From: Haematobia irritans
Taxonomy: Eukaryota > Arthropoda > Insecta > Diptera > Muscidae
Direction of reading: 5' to 3'
Assembly: GCF_050003625.1 (NCBI RefSeq)
Contig: NC_134400.1
Coordinates: 44,688,557-44,752,556, forward strand
DNA length: 64,000 nucleotides
In this document: positions 35,481 through 46,742 of the stretch, piece after piece
Layout: each line of letters opens with the position of its first letter
Numbering within the stretch: position 1 is the stretch's first letter
The notes under the pieces: model-generated
The model's input: the letters and a program-made list of their open reading frames with translations, nothing else
What the model was told of the DNA's origin: nothing
The model's database searches: none
Made by a program: the position numbers and the translations under genes

Positions 35481-36370
35481 CCGTTAAATTGTAAATCGTT
35501 TATGTAATAAAGAGTTTTTGCCTCCTTTATTAATAAATTTTTTAAATCAAAAAAATTTAAGTAGTTTTTTGTTTAATTTTCACAAGTCATATAACTTAAG
35601 TTTTTTATTCCATAAATTTTAACCGCATTGAGCTATTTTAATTTTTTAACGATTACTAGCATTAAATTTTTATATGGAATCAAAACTCCATTGGTTAATA
35701 ATTTTATTTCTCAATATACAGTCAAATTGTGATGATTTCTTTATGTTTAACTAATTTTAGTTAGTTTTACTAATGTACTCTAACTCCCAAAGCTGTGATA
35801 CTAAATTGATTTTTATTGAATTTTAACCTTTTTTGAGACTGACAAAGAATGTGCGGACCGGTTCATAAGGTAATCCGTCTTGAATTTTGGGCTTCCCATA
35901 AGAAATACACGTAAACAAGTGTTCGCCTATCGCTACGGTTATATTTACATACTAAAATGTGTACATATTTATTAAGATTTTGTGTTCGATGTTTCTACGA
36001 AATATATTTCATTAAAATTAATGAACGCCATTCAAACAATATTTATTGAAAAAAAATGTTTAAGGCTCATTTAGACTATTCAATCCTTTGTGATACCACA
36101 TTAACTAAAAGTACCTATTACATATAGGCATTTATAGTTTTAACCGTTGAACCCACCCAATTATTTTCTTCTGTTGAACCAAACTATCTGTTCCAATAAC
36201 AAAGCAACTTTAAAGCAATCCATAGACTTCTGGTCTGCAAATGCGATTAACTTAAATCGTCCTACAACTTTTCTAGCACCTTTGAGTACACACCAGACAT
36301 CGCGTTCTCATTTTCATTGAATTTCGCTGCATGGTGGCTTAGTCTAAAAGTACTTATTACGGAAAGTTTA
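35481..36370. other. intergenic, no gene recognised
   Basis: AT-rich sequence with a GGCTTCCCATAAGAAATAC word near 35891 (a scrap of the CTCTAGCGG family, echoed at 60505). Nothing coding is seen on either strand. Confidence 0.55.
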
Positions 36371-36517
36371 TTTACATCCAATTTCTCATGTCCGAAACGA
36401 ACGCTATCGTTCGACTGAAATGCCAAAAACAGCTGATTTTCCTTTATAAATTCAGCTGTTTTGGGCATTCTAGTCGAACGAAAGCATTCGTTTCGGATAT
36501 GAGAAACTGGATGTAAA
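36371..36517. mobile_element. 147-bp hairpin MITE
   Basis: A near-perfect palindrome. The left arm starts TTTACATCCAATTTCTCATG and the right arm ends the inverse (GAGAAACTGGATGTAAA). The arms also match over CGAAACGAA, CGTTCGACT and CAGCTGA, around a ~15-bp AT-rich loop. The minus ORF at 36262-36534 is a shadow. Confidence 0.85.
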
Positions 36518-36936
36518 TTCGATATATGAAACACACGTCCATACAGTTCGAAGTTTGAATAGACATATGAACATATACACTCTAAGGCATCGTCTCCATT
36601 TCTATCCCAAACGCCATCGTTTTTCCGAGAGATTTACTGGAAATGTTTACCATTACATGTTTAGCAGCTCCAGATTTGTAAGGATTTGAGAAAATAAATT
36701 TATAACATATTGTCATATGCAAATTCGATACTATCGGAATTTTCGCAATAACTAATTATTTTCCATTTGAAATGGTTTTCATTAAACACAAGAATGATAA
36801 TTTTTCTTGTGCGTTAGGAACCCACATTTTAATGATTTTAGAAATAGCAAGAACAACGAAAAACGCTACTTCAAGTGCTACTTACTAAGGTCCATTGAGA
36901 ACATGTTGACATTATTTGATTTTAAATAAATCCTTC

Positions 36937-37332
36937 AGACTCGGTGAATGCTACAATGTACAAAAAACATTAGGCTCAAGATTTTATCACCAACATCACG
37001 ATGAAAATCATTGTAAAATTTACCACAATAGACGGAATAATCTTAATGAGCCTAAAATAGATCGGGCTGCCACGTTAACCTATCGTTCTAAATTTGATAT
37101 TTTAATATGTGTTATCTTGGGTTTTCTGGTGTTTATTGTATGGGAAAAAATATTTGCTACAAAACAAAAGGAGATGCAATTTATTTCAAGCAAAGCCGAC
37201 AAATTTAGGAATAAATTATCGAACATAGTACCCAAAGACAATAGAATAGAAGAAGATGGGAAATTGGCTGTTGAGAACATCAAACAATTGACGGCGCTAG
37301 GTCCCTACTTGCCGTTTACACGTTTGGTTTGA
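36937..37332 (+). CDS. unrecognised small single-pass membrane protein (partial)
   Basis: The frame is open from 36916 without an ATG near its beginning. A likely acceptor TCCTTCAG ends at 36937/36938, so this is probably a 3' exon. The product is basic and histidine-rich at first (RFYHQHHDENHCKIYHNRRN), has one clear membrane segment (FDILICVILGFLVFIVW), then a charged, coil-prone tail (KQKEMQFISSKADKFRNKL) and ends TALGPYLPFTRLV-stop. The layout would fit a small mitochondrial or ER membrane protein, but I know no family match. The last ~75 bp resemble repeats at 37405-37545 and 38590-38860. Upstream exon(s) were not found. Confidence 0.5.
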   Translation, partial: RLGECYNVQKTLGSRFYHQHHDENHCKIYHNRRNNLNEPKIDRAATLTYRSKFDILICVILGFLVFIVWEKIFATKQKEMQFISSKADKFRNKLSNIVPKDNRIEEDGKLAVENIKQLTALGPYLPFTRLV

Positions 37333-37563
37333 CACATTAAAATGCAAATAAAAGGCAATTAAGGGTTGGAAACATCTTGGAAAAAGCGGGAAAATATAAA
37401 TTTTTTTATTGCTCAAAATTTAACATTGTTCGATTAAAAAATTAAGTTTTTCATTAAAAAATGCAAATAAAAATAAAAACATGTACGGATCTAGCGCCGT
37501 TAATGCTACATTGGGCATGACGCAAGCCAATTTCCCATCTTGTAAAGTGTATTGGCTTTGATA
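37333..37563 (-). repeat. inverted partner of the repeat at 38590-38860
   Basis: Reading 37545 down to 37305 gives GGGAAATTGGCTTGCGTCAT, ATGTTTTTATTTTTATTTGC and AACAATGTTAAATTTT in order. The same series appears on the plus strand at 38590-38860 at roughly three-quarters identity by eye. A weaker relative lies at 21620-21780 (minus). Confidence 0.7.
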
Positions 37564-38335
37564 GTACCCACCTTCCCAGCAAAAACTAGGTAACCACTTC
37601 TCATTACGATTTGCACTACTAGGAATAAAACGGTCATTACACATTGCATTACATTGCGGTGAGTTATAATGACTAACTTATAAAGACAATAGGTAATATT
37701 TGAATTCTTATTGTCAAAATGTAATGCAGTTAGCTGTTATGCGCTTTACAGACTATCAGTTATTCCGGACGACAGTGCTCGTGTTGAACATATCCCATAT
37801 ATCGTGCACATTATAAGTTAAGTCCGAAGGCATAATCGATACTGCTGCATGTTTATGGGATCGATAACACATTTACCGATTATTTATTCATCGCCGACAA
37901 GTCACATCGATCCGACACACTGTAAGATTCTTTACAAACACAGACATTACGTCCGGAATAACTGATAGTCTGTAAAGCGCATCAATGGCTTAATAAATAT
38001 AATAAATGATGGTATCATTAGGTATAATTATTCATTATTCATAACTGAGCATTTACTTAAAAAACTCAAAATGAATATGTAATGTAACGGTAATTCTGAA
38101 AATTTTTCCGTTAACGATTATTCTTCACAAATATTTCATAATAATTGTGTTTTACATTAATGACACTGCCATATTATGTTTTAAACAAATGCTTTATTAT
38201 ACCTCATTCATATTATACTTCCAGAATCCACTTTAACTAGATTTCAACTATCATTTGCCTTATAAAAAGGGATTCAAAGTCGACTTTCGAATGGGCTATT
38301 AGGAATATTATAACGAATCCAATTCAACAACCTAC
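37564..38335 (-). mobile_element. CCCAGCAAAAACTAGG repeat (family A), copy 1
   Basis: It starts CCCAGCAAAAACTAGGTAAC and runs through CATTACATTGCGGTGAGTTATA and ACGGTAATTCTGAAAATTTT to CGAATCCAATTC near 38330. Its inverse copy is 45440-45985. It is interrupted at 37738-37982 by a MITE. Confidence 0.8.
37738..37982 (+). mobile_element. ATGCGCTTTACAGACTATC MITE, copy E
   Basis: A 245-bp element in the opposite orientation to 31396-31638, with the same perfect ends (ATGCGCTTTACAGACTATCA and its inverse). It sits inside family A copy 1, splitting GTAATGCAGTTAGCTG from CAATGGCTTAATAAAT. Confidence 0.9.
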
Positions 38336-39349
38336 ACAGACAAAAAAAATTTCACGGAAAAATTTCCAATTTATACCTTGTCGCACTAGACACGAAACCG
38401 TAAACGAGGATTTTGGCCGAAATCCTCCTAGATATCAGTAGATTTGCAATAGGCAAATATCAGCTGGCTCGTGGAGGATTTCAACAAAATCTCCTTCAAA
38501 ATCCTCTATACTGCCTTGTACAACCTGCCCCAATATTTCTTGTAGATGAATGTGTGTGTGTGCGTGTACAAAGATTATAGATTTGAAGAAGATAGGAAAT
38601 TGGCTTGCGTCATACCAAATGTTGCATTTACCATGTTAGTTCAATACATGTTTGTAATCTTTTAGTTGCTTTTCGTTTTTATTTTTTAAATGAAAAATTT
38701 AACTTTCTTAATGAAACAATGTTAAATTTTAGGCAACAACAAAAAAAATTATATTTTCCCCTTTATGGAAATTTATTTCGTGCTCTTAATTTCTTTTTAT
38801 TTGCATTTTAATGCTATGTCAATACTTGTCGTATACGCGTTTGGTTCGAGTATTAAACTAATCTGGTAAACGGTTCGATCTCCTCAGTAGCTAATTTCCT
38901 ATCTTCCTACAATTTATAATCTTTGTGCGTGTACACATACGGGTTTGATATATTTACAAACAGCTGGCCAGTCCGAACACTTGAGATTTGTAAAGAGATT
39001 TGAGTTCTAAATAGAGAGATTTCGTGCCTAGTGCGAACGTAGTATTAATTTATTTATTTAATTTAATATTCAATTAAAAATGTAATTGATTCAACAAATT
39101 TTTTAATTGAAACAAAAATTAATAGTATCAATTAATTTTTTAATTGATACTATCATTCCTCTGATTGAAGACATTTAAATTAAACAATTGGATCAATTAA
39201 TTTCGTGATTGAATCTGAAATTTTTTTTTTGTGTGTACATTAATAACTATATTGATAATAATAAATTATTGCGTCTTATATTATTTATATGAATATATTA
39301 ACATTTTTGCTTTTTTTTTAATTTATAAAATATTCGTTTCTATTCAAAT
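38336..39349. repeat. repeat remnants, including an ATTAAT MITE piece
   Basis: 38590-38860 is the inverted partner of 37305-37545. 39060-39235 is a 5'-truncated ATTAAT-rich MITE ending TTTTTTTTGTGTG|TA. No gene is seen. Confidence 0.65.
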
Positions 39350-39690
39350 AGTGTCCATACAACAGCATTACTCGACATATTTCGAACCATCGTAATCGGC
39401 GAGAAACGTCATTATTTGCGAGATTTGGTTACCTGAGACAATAAGTAGTTATTTTTCAAACTTTGGTATATCTACAAATAAGTTATTACATATTAGGTGA
39501 TTATATGCTTTAAAAGCACTACTTATTTCGTGGCCGAAGGTAAGCCTGGGTTGAAGTACTTTCCTACTAGGACATGCGTATGTAAATGTAATCCGGAGCG
39601 ATGCCAATTAATAAGTGGTTATTAATTTTTAAATATACTTACCAACAAGATTACCGGGTAATGAGAGTTTCTGGTGGGTTACAATACAAA
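39350..39690 (-). mobile_element. CATTACCCGGTAAT repeat (family B), copy 1
   Basis: Its right end is GATTACCGGGTAATGAGAGT. Inside are AATGTAATCCGGAGCGATGC and GAGACAATAAGTAG. The inverse copy 42739-43060 carries the same order on the other strand. Confidence 0.8.
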
Positions 39691-39859
39691 AAATAAACGC
39701 CAAACCTAGCTGCAAAAATGCTAAAATGGCCACACTGGTACCCTAGGTGCATACCAAAACTCTCTTCCGATTATCTCAAATTGTCTGATACGTTACGTTT
39801 CCACTATTTAATTAGTTAGGAGTAATTGAATGTTGCTGCAACATTTCATACTATCGTTA

Positions 39860-39935
39860 TTTGTTTGTTTAGTTCGGTTCGCAACAAACTTTCAGTTCAC
39901 TTTAGTGACTCGTCGCGAGAGAACGTTAAATAAAA
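39860..39935 (+). promoter_or_regulatory. possible core promoter upstream of the F-box gene
   Basis: TTCAGTTCAC at 39891 fits the fly initiator TCAGTY. A DPE-like GAGAACGT follows about 28 bp downstream in an unusually GC-rich patch (CTCGTCGCGAGAGAACG). It is upstream of the coding exon at 42161. This is pattern matching only; no TATA box is present. Confidence 0.25.
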
Positions 39936-40733
39936 TATATAACGGAAAACAAGCAACTTTGTTTGAATTGTTTCTCTTTCTATCTCACTCAAATATACAA
40001 AATATGGAAAAAAGTGTTAAATTGTAAAAAAGTAATAATTTTCACAGACTGTATTTTATGCAAACGGAAATAAAAAATTTGCGTTATCCAAGTGATTTGG
40101 TAAAGGACGTTTTTATTCAAAAAAGTTTCGTGCCGTTTTACGCGTTGGCAAATTGGATTTCTTTGTTATAAGTTATTGCGAAGAGAAAAACAAAAAAATC
40201 CATATTTCTTGGATTCGTTTATAGATATTTTAGGCAATGGCAAATGTTCCCATTAATATTTCATGTTTGGGCCATGTTTGCAATAGGCTTTTGTAATTCA
40301 ATTTTCCTTTCTAATAACAATAACAGGAACATGCAAACATAAATACATACATATCTATATATAGAGAAGACAATTATATACAAAGAAAAAGAGTGTGCAA
40401 TTAAAGTTCCAAACAAATTCAACAGCGGATAGTGAGAGAGCCAACAATATCTTGTGTATATATTGCACTTCATAACAAAAACAATAGTAAACCAAAATCC
40501 ATACAAACAACAACAATTTCAAGTTGAGTTTTTTTCTCATAATAGCCGTAGATACAAGATACATATGGGTTGGTAGAGAGCAAGAATACAATGTAAATAG
40601 AAGGGAGATATAAACAACAACACAATACAATACAAACGTCGTAATTGCAGAAATCAGCTGTCTATCCCCAATATGGGCATATGGGGGTTATTTATAAACA
40701 AAATAAAGATTGCATAGACAATGGGGCGATACA
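39936..40733. other. non-repetitive stretch upstream of the F-box exon
   Basis: This 800-bp stretch without recognised repeats or exons could be 5' UTR, intron or promoter of the F-box gene. The minus ORFs (40261-40630) are hydrophobic and low in complexity and look fortuitous. Confidence 0.4.
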
Positions 40734-41654
40734 CACGCAAAAAAATAATTCTTTCCTCCCAAACGAAATTTTAGACAAACAAAGTTCGTTTCTCATTTGC
40801 TTTTCGCTGTAAGGAAGTGTATTTGGAAGAAAAGTATATACTTTTTGTGATAAACGTTTATTCTTTTCCAGGATGTAAAAACAATTTCATAAAGACTAGC
40901 TCAAAAAAAAACATTATTTTCTTGCTAATTGCATTGTCCCTCACATCTTTCTCACATCCACGAGGATTTTTAGTTCTTAACACCTTTTCCTGTAATACCA
41001 ACAATGTAGAAGAAATTATACGATTTTATAAATTTTTAAATTTTTTTTACCTTTCGCCTGGACGGAGAATCGAACCGCGGACCATGCACTTTGTAAGCCA
41101 ACACACTAACCACTGAGCTATGTACCAGTTATGGTCATCAATAGATAAATATCCATATAAGTTATATTTATATAGCATAGCTTGCGGCGCCCACGAACCG
41201 AATAAACAAAGTTTATTTAACAGAAACAAACATTTAGTTTGGCACCGTGGAGCAGTGGTAGCTACGTCCGACTCTCATGCCAAGGGTCGTGGGTTCGATC
41301 CCTGCTTCGACCAAAGTTTTTTTTTTGCTTTTGTTTTTTTTTTTCAATATATTTCAGATATTTTCGGAAGATTCCGAAAAAATGTTCAACATTACATTGT
41401 GCTATATTAAATTTTGAACTGTAAAATGTGTCTTATTAAAGACCTAAAGTCAGAAAAGAACAGTGTTTGATATAAACGAAATGGACTGTGTTGTTGTTTC
41501 AAAAATAACTTTTTTTATTAAAAAAATAAAAATTTTATAACAAACGAATTTTTTTGGTGATAAAAGTATAAAATTTTCGAAGCAATTCAAAAAACTCTAA
41601 CAAAAGAAAAACGTTTTCGGTACACGTTTTCCAAACGTTTTTTTTCTTTGCGTG
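40734..41654 (-). mobile_element. MITE carrying two tRNA-like modules, copy 3
   Basis: A 921-bp copy in inverse orientation to 13995-14902, with ends CACGCAAAAAAATAATTC / TTTTTTCTTTGCGTG. The flanks are CA on both sides (40732-40733 and 41655-41656) instead of TA. Module A is at 41053-41126 (minus) and module B at 41241-41312 (plus). It is the best match to copy 1. ORFs at 40817-41116 and 41120-41410 are shadows present in both copies. Confidence 0.92.
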
Positions 41655-42160
41655 CAGTGGGGAAAGTTTTGTAGCACCTTGAAATAGGCGAAGAAAATAA
41701 AATCAAAATTTTAGATTATATATTCTCTCCCTTTTCATACCAAAGTAAGATTTCAAATATCAAATTTCCGTCGTAATATGAATCTGGTATAAAACTACCA
41801 GCTTCTTTATTTAAAATGTATATACATTTTCTAAATTTCTATCAATATTTCAAAATACATACTTTTAGTTACAAGACAAATATATACTATATACACTGCA
41901 ACTGAGTGCTCAACCGTCCTAAATATTAAAAAAGAGAAGGCCAAAAACATTTAAAATTCATAAAAACTACTGTTAAATTTTTTTGTTTTATGAATTGGAA
42001 AATACGTATTAATTAAGAAAAATAAGCCACTCAAGTTCTCCGAACACAAGTCAAACAAAACTAAAACAAACGAATCTTAAGAAGAAGAGAAGTGATAAAC
42101 ATTACAACGCCACTGACAAACAAAACCAAAGGCAGCTAAAAAGCAGCGTTTTTTTTAATC
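41655..42160 (+). other. sequence immediately upstream of the F-box coding exon
   Basis: AT-rich sequence with no repeats recognised. It probably contains 5' UTR (GAAGAAGAGAAGTG and CAAAGGCAGC near 42080-42140) and perhaps a promoter; the transcription start was not found. Confidence 0.4.
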
Positions 42161-42264
42161 ATGCCATTCATTTCAAAAGATTGGCGGTCGCCAGGTGAAG
42201 CCTGGGTAAAAACCGATGAAGGTTGGGAAAGACTAAAGGTGCTCGAATGCGGTAAAAGAAAACG
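42161..42264 (+). CDS. FBXO32: F-box protein FBXO25/FBXO32 (atrogin-1), first coding exon
   Basis: ATG at 42161 gives [20 protein letters not shown] followed by [14 protein letters not shown], then the donor AACG|gtaagt at 42265 (104 nt, phase 2). The N-terminus MPF(L/I)xxDWRSPGxxWVKTxxGW is diagnostic for FBXO25/FBXO32; insects are expected to have one gene for the pair. These proteins are substrate adaptors of SCF ubiquitin ligases; FBXO32 drives muscle protein breakdown in vertebrates. The F-box and C-terminal part are not found in the remaining 21.7 kb, so the gene continues past the window. It is recognised from only 34 codons, but the match is specific. Confidence 0.88.
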
Positions 42265-42738
42265 GTAAGTTTTATATATCTATGTGATAGTGTCCATAAG
42301 ATATTTGTCATTTTTATGACGATAATACAGTGCACAAAAAAGTCTGTGGTTAAATTGATGATAAAATTAAGTTATTTTTATTGCAAATAATTTATTTTGT
42401 TTTTGTTTGTTTATTTTTGTGATTTTTTAAACTTATTAATCTATTTATTTCATGCTTACACTTATAATTAAGTTACATTCATAAGGGAATAAAGTTATGG
42501 CATCACAGGTCTTAAGCGTATGACATTTTCTTTACCAAAAATTTAATGAACTATACGTTTATATAAATTTCAATGACCATACAAAGAAGTTCAATGCTAA
42601 CTAAAACAGAAAAAACAGTTTGTACAATTCTCCAAAATAGTAAGAAATATATTAAGTCTCTGAATTTAGTTATTTTTTCTTCTATAAGTAAGAACAATTT
42701 TGTAAATGGTAGTTAAAATATCCACAAATGCCATTAAA
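42265..42738 (+). other. start of the F-box gene's first intron
   Basis: AT-rich intronic sequence after gtaagt with no exon-like segment or recognised repeat. Confidence 0.5.
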
Positions 42739-43065
42739 TTGCCCAGCAAAAACTCTCATTACCCGGTAATCTTGTAGGTAAGCCTATTTAAAAATTAATA
42801 ACCACTTATTAATTGGCATCGCTTCGGATTACATTTACATACGCATGTCCTAGAAGGAAAGTACTTCTCCCCAGGCATACTTTCGGTCATAAAATAAGTA
42901 GTGCGTTTAAAACATATAGTCACCTAATATGTAATGACTTATTCGTAGATACACCAAAGCTTGCAAAATAGCCACTTATTGTCTCAGGCAACCAAATCTC
43001 GAAAATATTGATTTCTATCGCCGATTACAATGATCAAAATATGGCGAGTGATGCTGTAATAGAAG
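42739..43065 (+). mobile_element. CCCAGCAAAAACTCTC repeat (family B), copy 2
   Basis: It begins CCCAGCAAAAACTCTCATTA and CCCGGTAATCTTG and ends near GGCGAGTGATGCTGTAATAG. It is the inverse of 39350-39690. Confidence 0.8.
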
Positions 43066-43101
43066 AACTACTTGAATAGAAACGAATATTGTATAAATAA
43101 A

Positions 43102-45361
43102 CAAGTATATACAGCAGTAAGTTCGGCCGGGCCGAATTTTAAATACTCACCACCATGAACCAAATATTAGGGTTTCCTTTGAAATTTCAGGAGGGCTTGA
43201 GGACATTTCCGGAAGATAAATTTAAAGATTTCACCTATGAGGACTATATCAGATTCTGGATTTATAAGAACCATTTTTGTTTGAGTTTTAGAGGAATCAT
43301 CAACATCTCTCGTAAGTGTGCAAGAAAATTATAAAATAACGTCTTGATTTGAAATCTTAAATCTGTAGATTTTCACCCGAAAGGTAAAATTTGGAAATTT
43401 TATATTGAGTTTCAAGCAATTTTCATGATCAGTTGGTCTTCTACACCCTCAAGAAGTGAAATCGGTCTATATGGATGCATTACCAAATGGACCGATAAAA
43501 ACTTAATCCAATACACGTTTTTGTGAGCCTAAAATACCAGAATATTTACAATTTCAGGCAAATCAGATAAAAACTACGGTTTCTAGAAGCCCAAGGAGTT
43601 AAATCGGGAGATCGTTCTTATGGGGGCTATACTAAAATATGGAGCGATACTCACCGTTTTCGGCACACCTCTTTATGGCCCGAAAATACCTCAAGATTTC
43701 CAATTTCAGGCAAATAGGATAAAAACTTCGGATTCTAGAAGCCCAAGAAGTAAAATCGGGAAATCCGTCTATATGGGGGCTATACCAAAATATGGACCGA
43801 TACTGACCATTTCGGCACATCTCTTTATGGTCCTAAAATACCTCTAGATTTCCAATTTCAGACAAATTTGATAAAAACTACGGTTTCTATAAGCCCAAGA
43901 CCCCAAATCGGGAGGTCGTTTTATATGGGAATCATACCAAAACATGGACCGATACTCACAATTTTTGGCACACGTATTTGTGGTCCTACAATACCTCTAG
44001 ATTTCCAATTTCAGGTAAATTGAATAAAAACTGCGGTTTCTACAAGCCCAAGAAGTAAAATCGGGAGATCGGTCTATATGGGGGCTATACCAAAATATGG
44101 ACCGATGGTTAGGTTAGGTTAGGTTATGTGGCAGCCCGATGTATCAGGCTCACTTAGACTATTCAGTCCATTGTGATACCACAGTGGTGAACTTCTCTCT
44201 TATCACTGAGTGCTGCCCGATTCCATGTTAAGCTCAATGACAAGGGACCTCCTTTTTATAGCCGAGTCCGAAGGGCGTTCCACATTCCAGTGAAACCACT
44301 TAGAGAAGCTTTGAAACCCTCAGAAATGTCACCAGCATTACTGAGGTAGGATAATCCATCGCTGAAAAACTTTTTGGTGTTCGGTCGTAGCAGGAATCGA
44401 ACCCACGACCTTGTGTATGCAAGGCGGGCATGTTAACCATTGCACCACGGTGGCTCCCAAAATATGGACCGATACTCACCATTTTCGGCACACCTATTTA
44501 TGGTCCTAAAATACATCTAGATTTCCAATTTCAGGCAAATTGGATAAAAACTACGGTTTCTATAAGCCCAAGACCCCAAATCGGGAGGTCGGTTTATATG
44601 GGCACCATACCAAAACATGGACCGATGCTCACCATTTTTGGCACACCTCTTTACGGTTCTAAAGTACCTCTCGATTTCCAAATTCAGATAAATTGGATAA
44701 AAACTGCGGTTTGTATAAGCCGAAGAAGTAAAATCGGGAGATCGGTCTATATGGGGGCTATACCAAAACATGGACCGATACTCACCATTTTTGGCACACC
44801 TCTTTATGGTCATAAAATACCTCTAGATTTCAAATTTCAGGCAAATTGGATAAAAACTGCAGTTTCTATAAGCCCAAGAAGTAAAATCGGGAGATCGGTC
44901 TATATGGGGGCTATACCAAAATATGGATCGATACTCACAATTTTTGGCACACGTATTTGTGGTCCTACAATACCTCTAGATTTCCAATTTCAGGCAAATT
45001 GGATAAAAACTACGATTTCTATAAGCCCAAGACCCCAAATCGGGAGGTCGGTTTATATGGGGACTATATCAAAACCTGGACCGATATAGCCCATCTTCGA
45101 ACCTGACCTGCCTGCAGACAAAAGACGAATTTGTGCAAAATTTCAGCACGATTGCTTCATTATTGAAGACTGTGGCGTGATTACAACAGACAGACAGACA
45201 GACAGACAGACTGACGGACAGACGGACATCGTTATATCGTCTTAGAATTTCTCCCTGATCAAGAATATATATACTTTATATAGTCGGAAATCGATATTTC
45301 GATGTGTTACAAACGGAATGACAAACTTATTATACCCCCGTCACCATTCTATGGTGGTCGG
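43102..45361 (-). mobile_element. dispersed element copy 3 with 156-bp tandem repeats
   Basis: It opens with AACAAGTATATACAGCAGTA and GTTCGGCCGGGCCGAA (inverse of the ends at 5985 and 15163). From about 43460 to 45090 are about ten units of ~156 bp (TATACCAAAATATGGACCGA, GATTTCCAATTTCAGGCAAA). It then has a (CAGA)n run at 45190, GAATATATATACTTTATATA and a terminal hairpin at 45335-45361 (ACCATTCTATGGT core). A SINE sits inside at 44107-44458. The 219-aa frame at 44430-45089 is a repeat shadow. Confidence 0.88.
44107..44458 (-). mobile_element. tRNA-derived SINE, copy 2
   Basis: A full-length SINE (352 bp) on the minus strand. Target duplication AAAATATGGACCGAT lies at 44092-44106 and 44459-44473, so the host repeat unit can be read across the insertion. 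The GGTTAGGTTAGGTTAGG end is at 44107 and the tRNA-like head at about 44380-44458. Confidence 0.95.
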
Positions 45362-46742
45362 TATAAAAAATCGAATAAATAATCTCAATAACATTACACG
45401 CAAATTAATTTCACACTTAAAACAGAAATAAATGTAGGTTGTTTAAGGGAGTTGGATTCATGAATTACGTTATAATATATCCAATAGCCAATAAGGTTCA
45501 AAATCTTCTTAAAGTGTATTTTAAGTCTCTTTTTTATAAGGCAAATGGCATTTGAAATTTAGTTTAAGCGCATTTTGGAAGTGTAATGTGAATGAGGTAT
45601 AAGAAAGCATTTATTTAAAACATAATATGATAATGTCATTAAACACAATTATTATGAAATATTTGTGATAAAAATTACTTAACGGAAAAATTTTCAGAAT
45701 TACCGTTACATTACATATTCTTCTTGATTTTTTATGTAAGTGCTCGATTATGTGAATAATTATACCTAATGGTACCATCATTTATTCTATTTTATTAATT
45801 CGTTAACTACAACTGCCTAAAAATTTGAGAATAACAATTCGAAAATTACCGAGAAGTATTTATTTTTGTCATTACAAGTTAGTCATTATAACTCGCCGCA
45901 ATGTAATGCAACGTGTATTGACAGCTTTACTCCTGGTAATGTCAATTGTAATGAGATGTGGTTACCTAGTTTTTGCTGGGTGTGTTTATAATGACAACAG
46001 ATTATGGGAATCTCAAAAAATAGAGTACAAATTGGACAGTTAAATTTTTAAACGAAGTAGTTCATTTTCCCATTAAACAGTTTACTAAATTTCTGTGTGT
46101 TCTTTAAGCTCTCTTAATAACTCAAGTGAAGTTCTTGATACCCGTCAGTGCTGCTGTTTTATCGGAATTTTGTTGACGTTTTTCCTCAAAAAATAGAAAA
46201 TGCCGATTTTTAATTTTTCCTCGAAAATTACGATATTAGCTCCGTTAGAATTTTTTTTTAATTTCCCAAATTTTAGAAAATATTGAAATAAATTAAAAAA
46301 ATGTGTACAACAAAATCATGGTTCTTCCACACTCCATAGCAAATGTGGAACAAATTTTTAGTAAATAACTCAAGTTGTTTTAATGCTAAAATTGACAATG
46401 ACTTACTCAGAATGTGTAATACAAAAATTTACTAACTATAATAGAATTATAAAATAACAACATGCAGACATAACTATCTGAAAAACTAATTTTCTGTTTT
46501 TATATAAAATACATACTTTTGATTTTGGAAAACGTGCACCGAAAACATATTTCTTTTCTTAGGGTTTTTTGAAGTTCTTCGAAAATTTCAAACTTTTATC
46601 ACCAAATTTTTTTTTTGTTACAAAACTTTTATTTTTGCAATAAAAAAATAATTTTTGATCCAAAAGCACAGTCCATTTCGTTTATATCAAACAATGTTCT
46701 TTTCGTGATATGTTATTATCGACTTTTACATTTTGCTTCCTA
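45362..46742. repeat. family A copy 2 and flanks
   Basis: 45440-45985 is the inverse of 37564-38335, ending GGTTACCTAGTTTTTGCTGGG. 45986-46510 is unassigned. 46516-46715 is a fragment of the two-tRNA MITE (GGAAAACGTGCACCGAAAAC, CAGTCCATTTCGTTTATATC). No gene is seen. Confidence 0.7.

Noticed and set aside
40261..40630. Hydrophobic minus-strand ORFs
   Set aside because: Overlapping frames in AT-rich sequence with no splice context or similarity.
41120..41410. 96-aa protein matching the one at 14239-14511
   Set aside because: Both are shadows of the two-tRNA MITE, read through the tRNA-like modules.
44430..45089. 219-aa protein-coding gene
   Set aside because: It is an open frame across tandem 156-bp repeat units of a dispersed element, and starts just after a SINE insertion junction.
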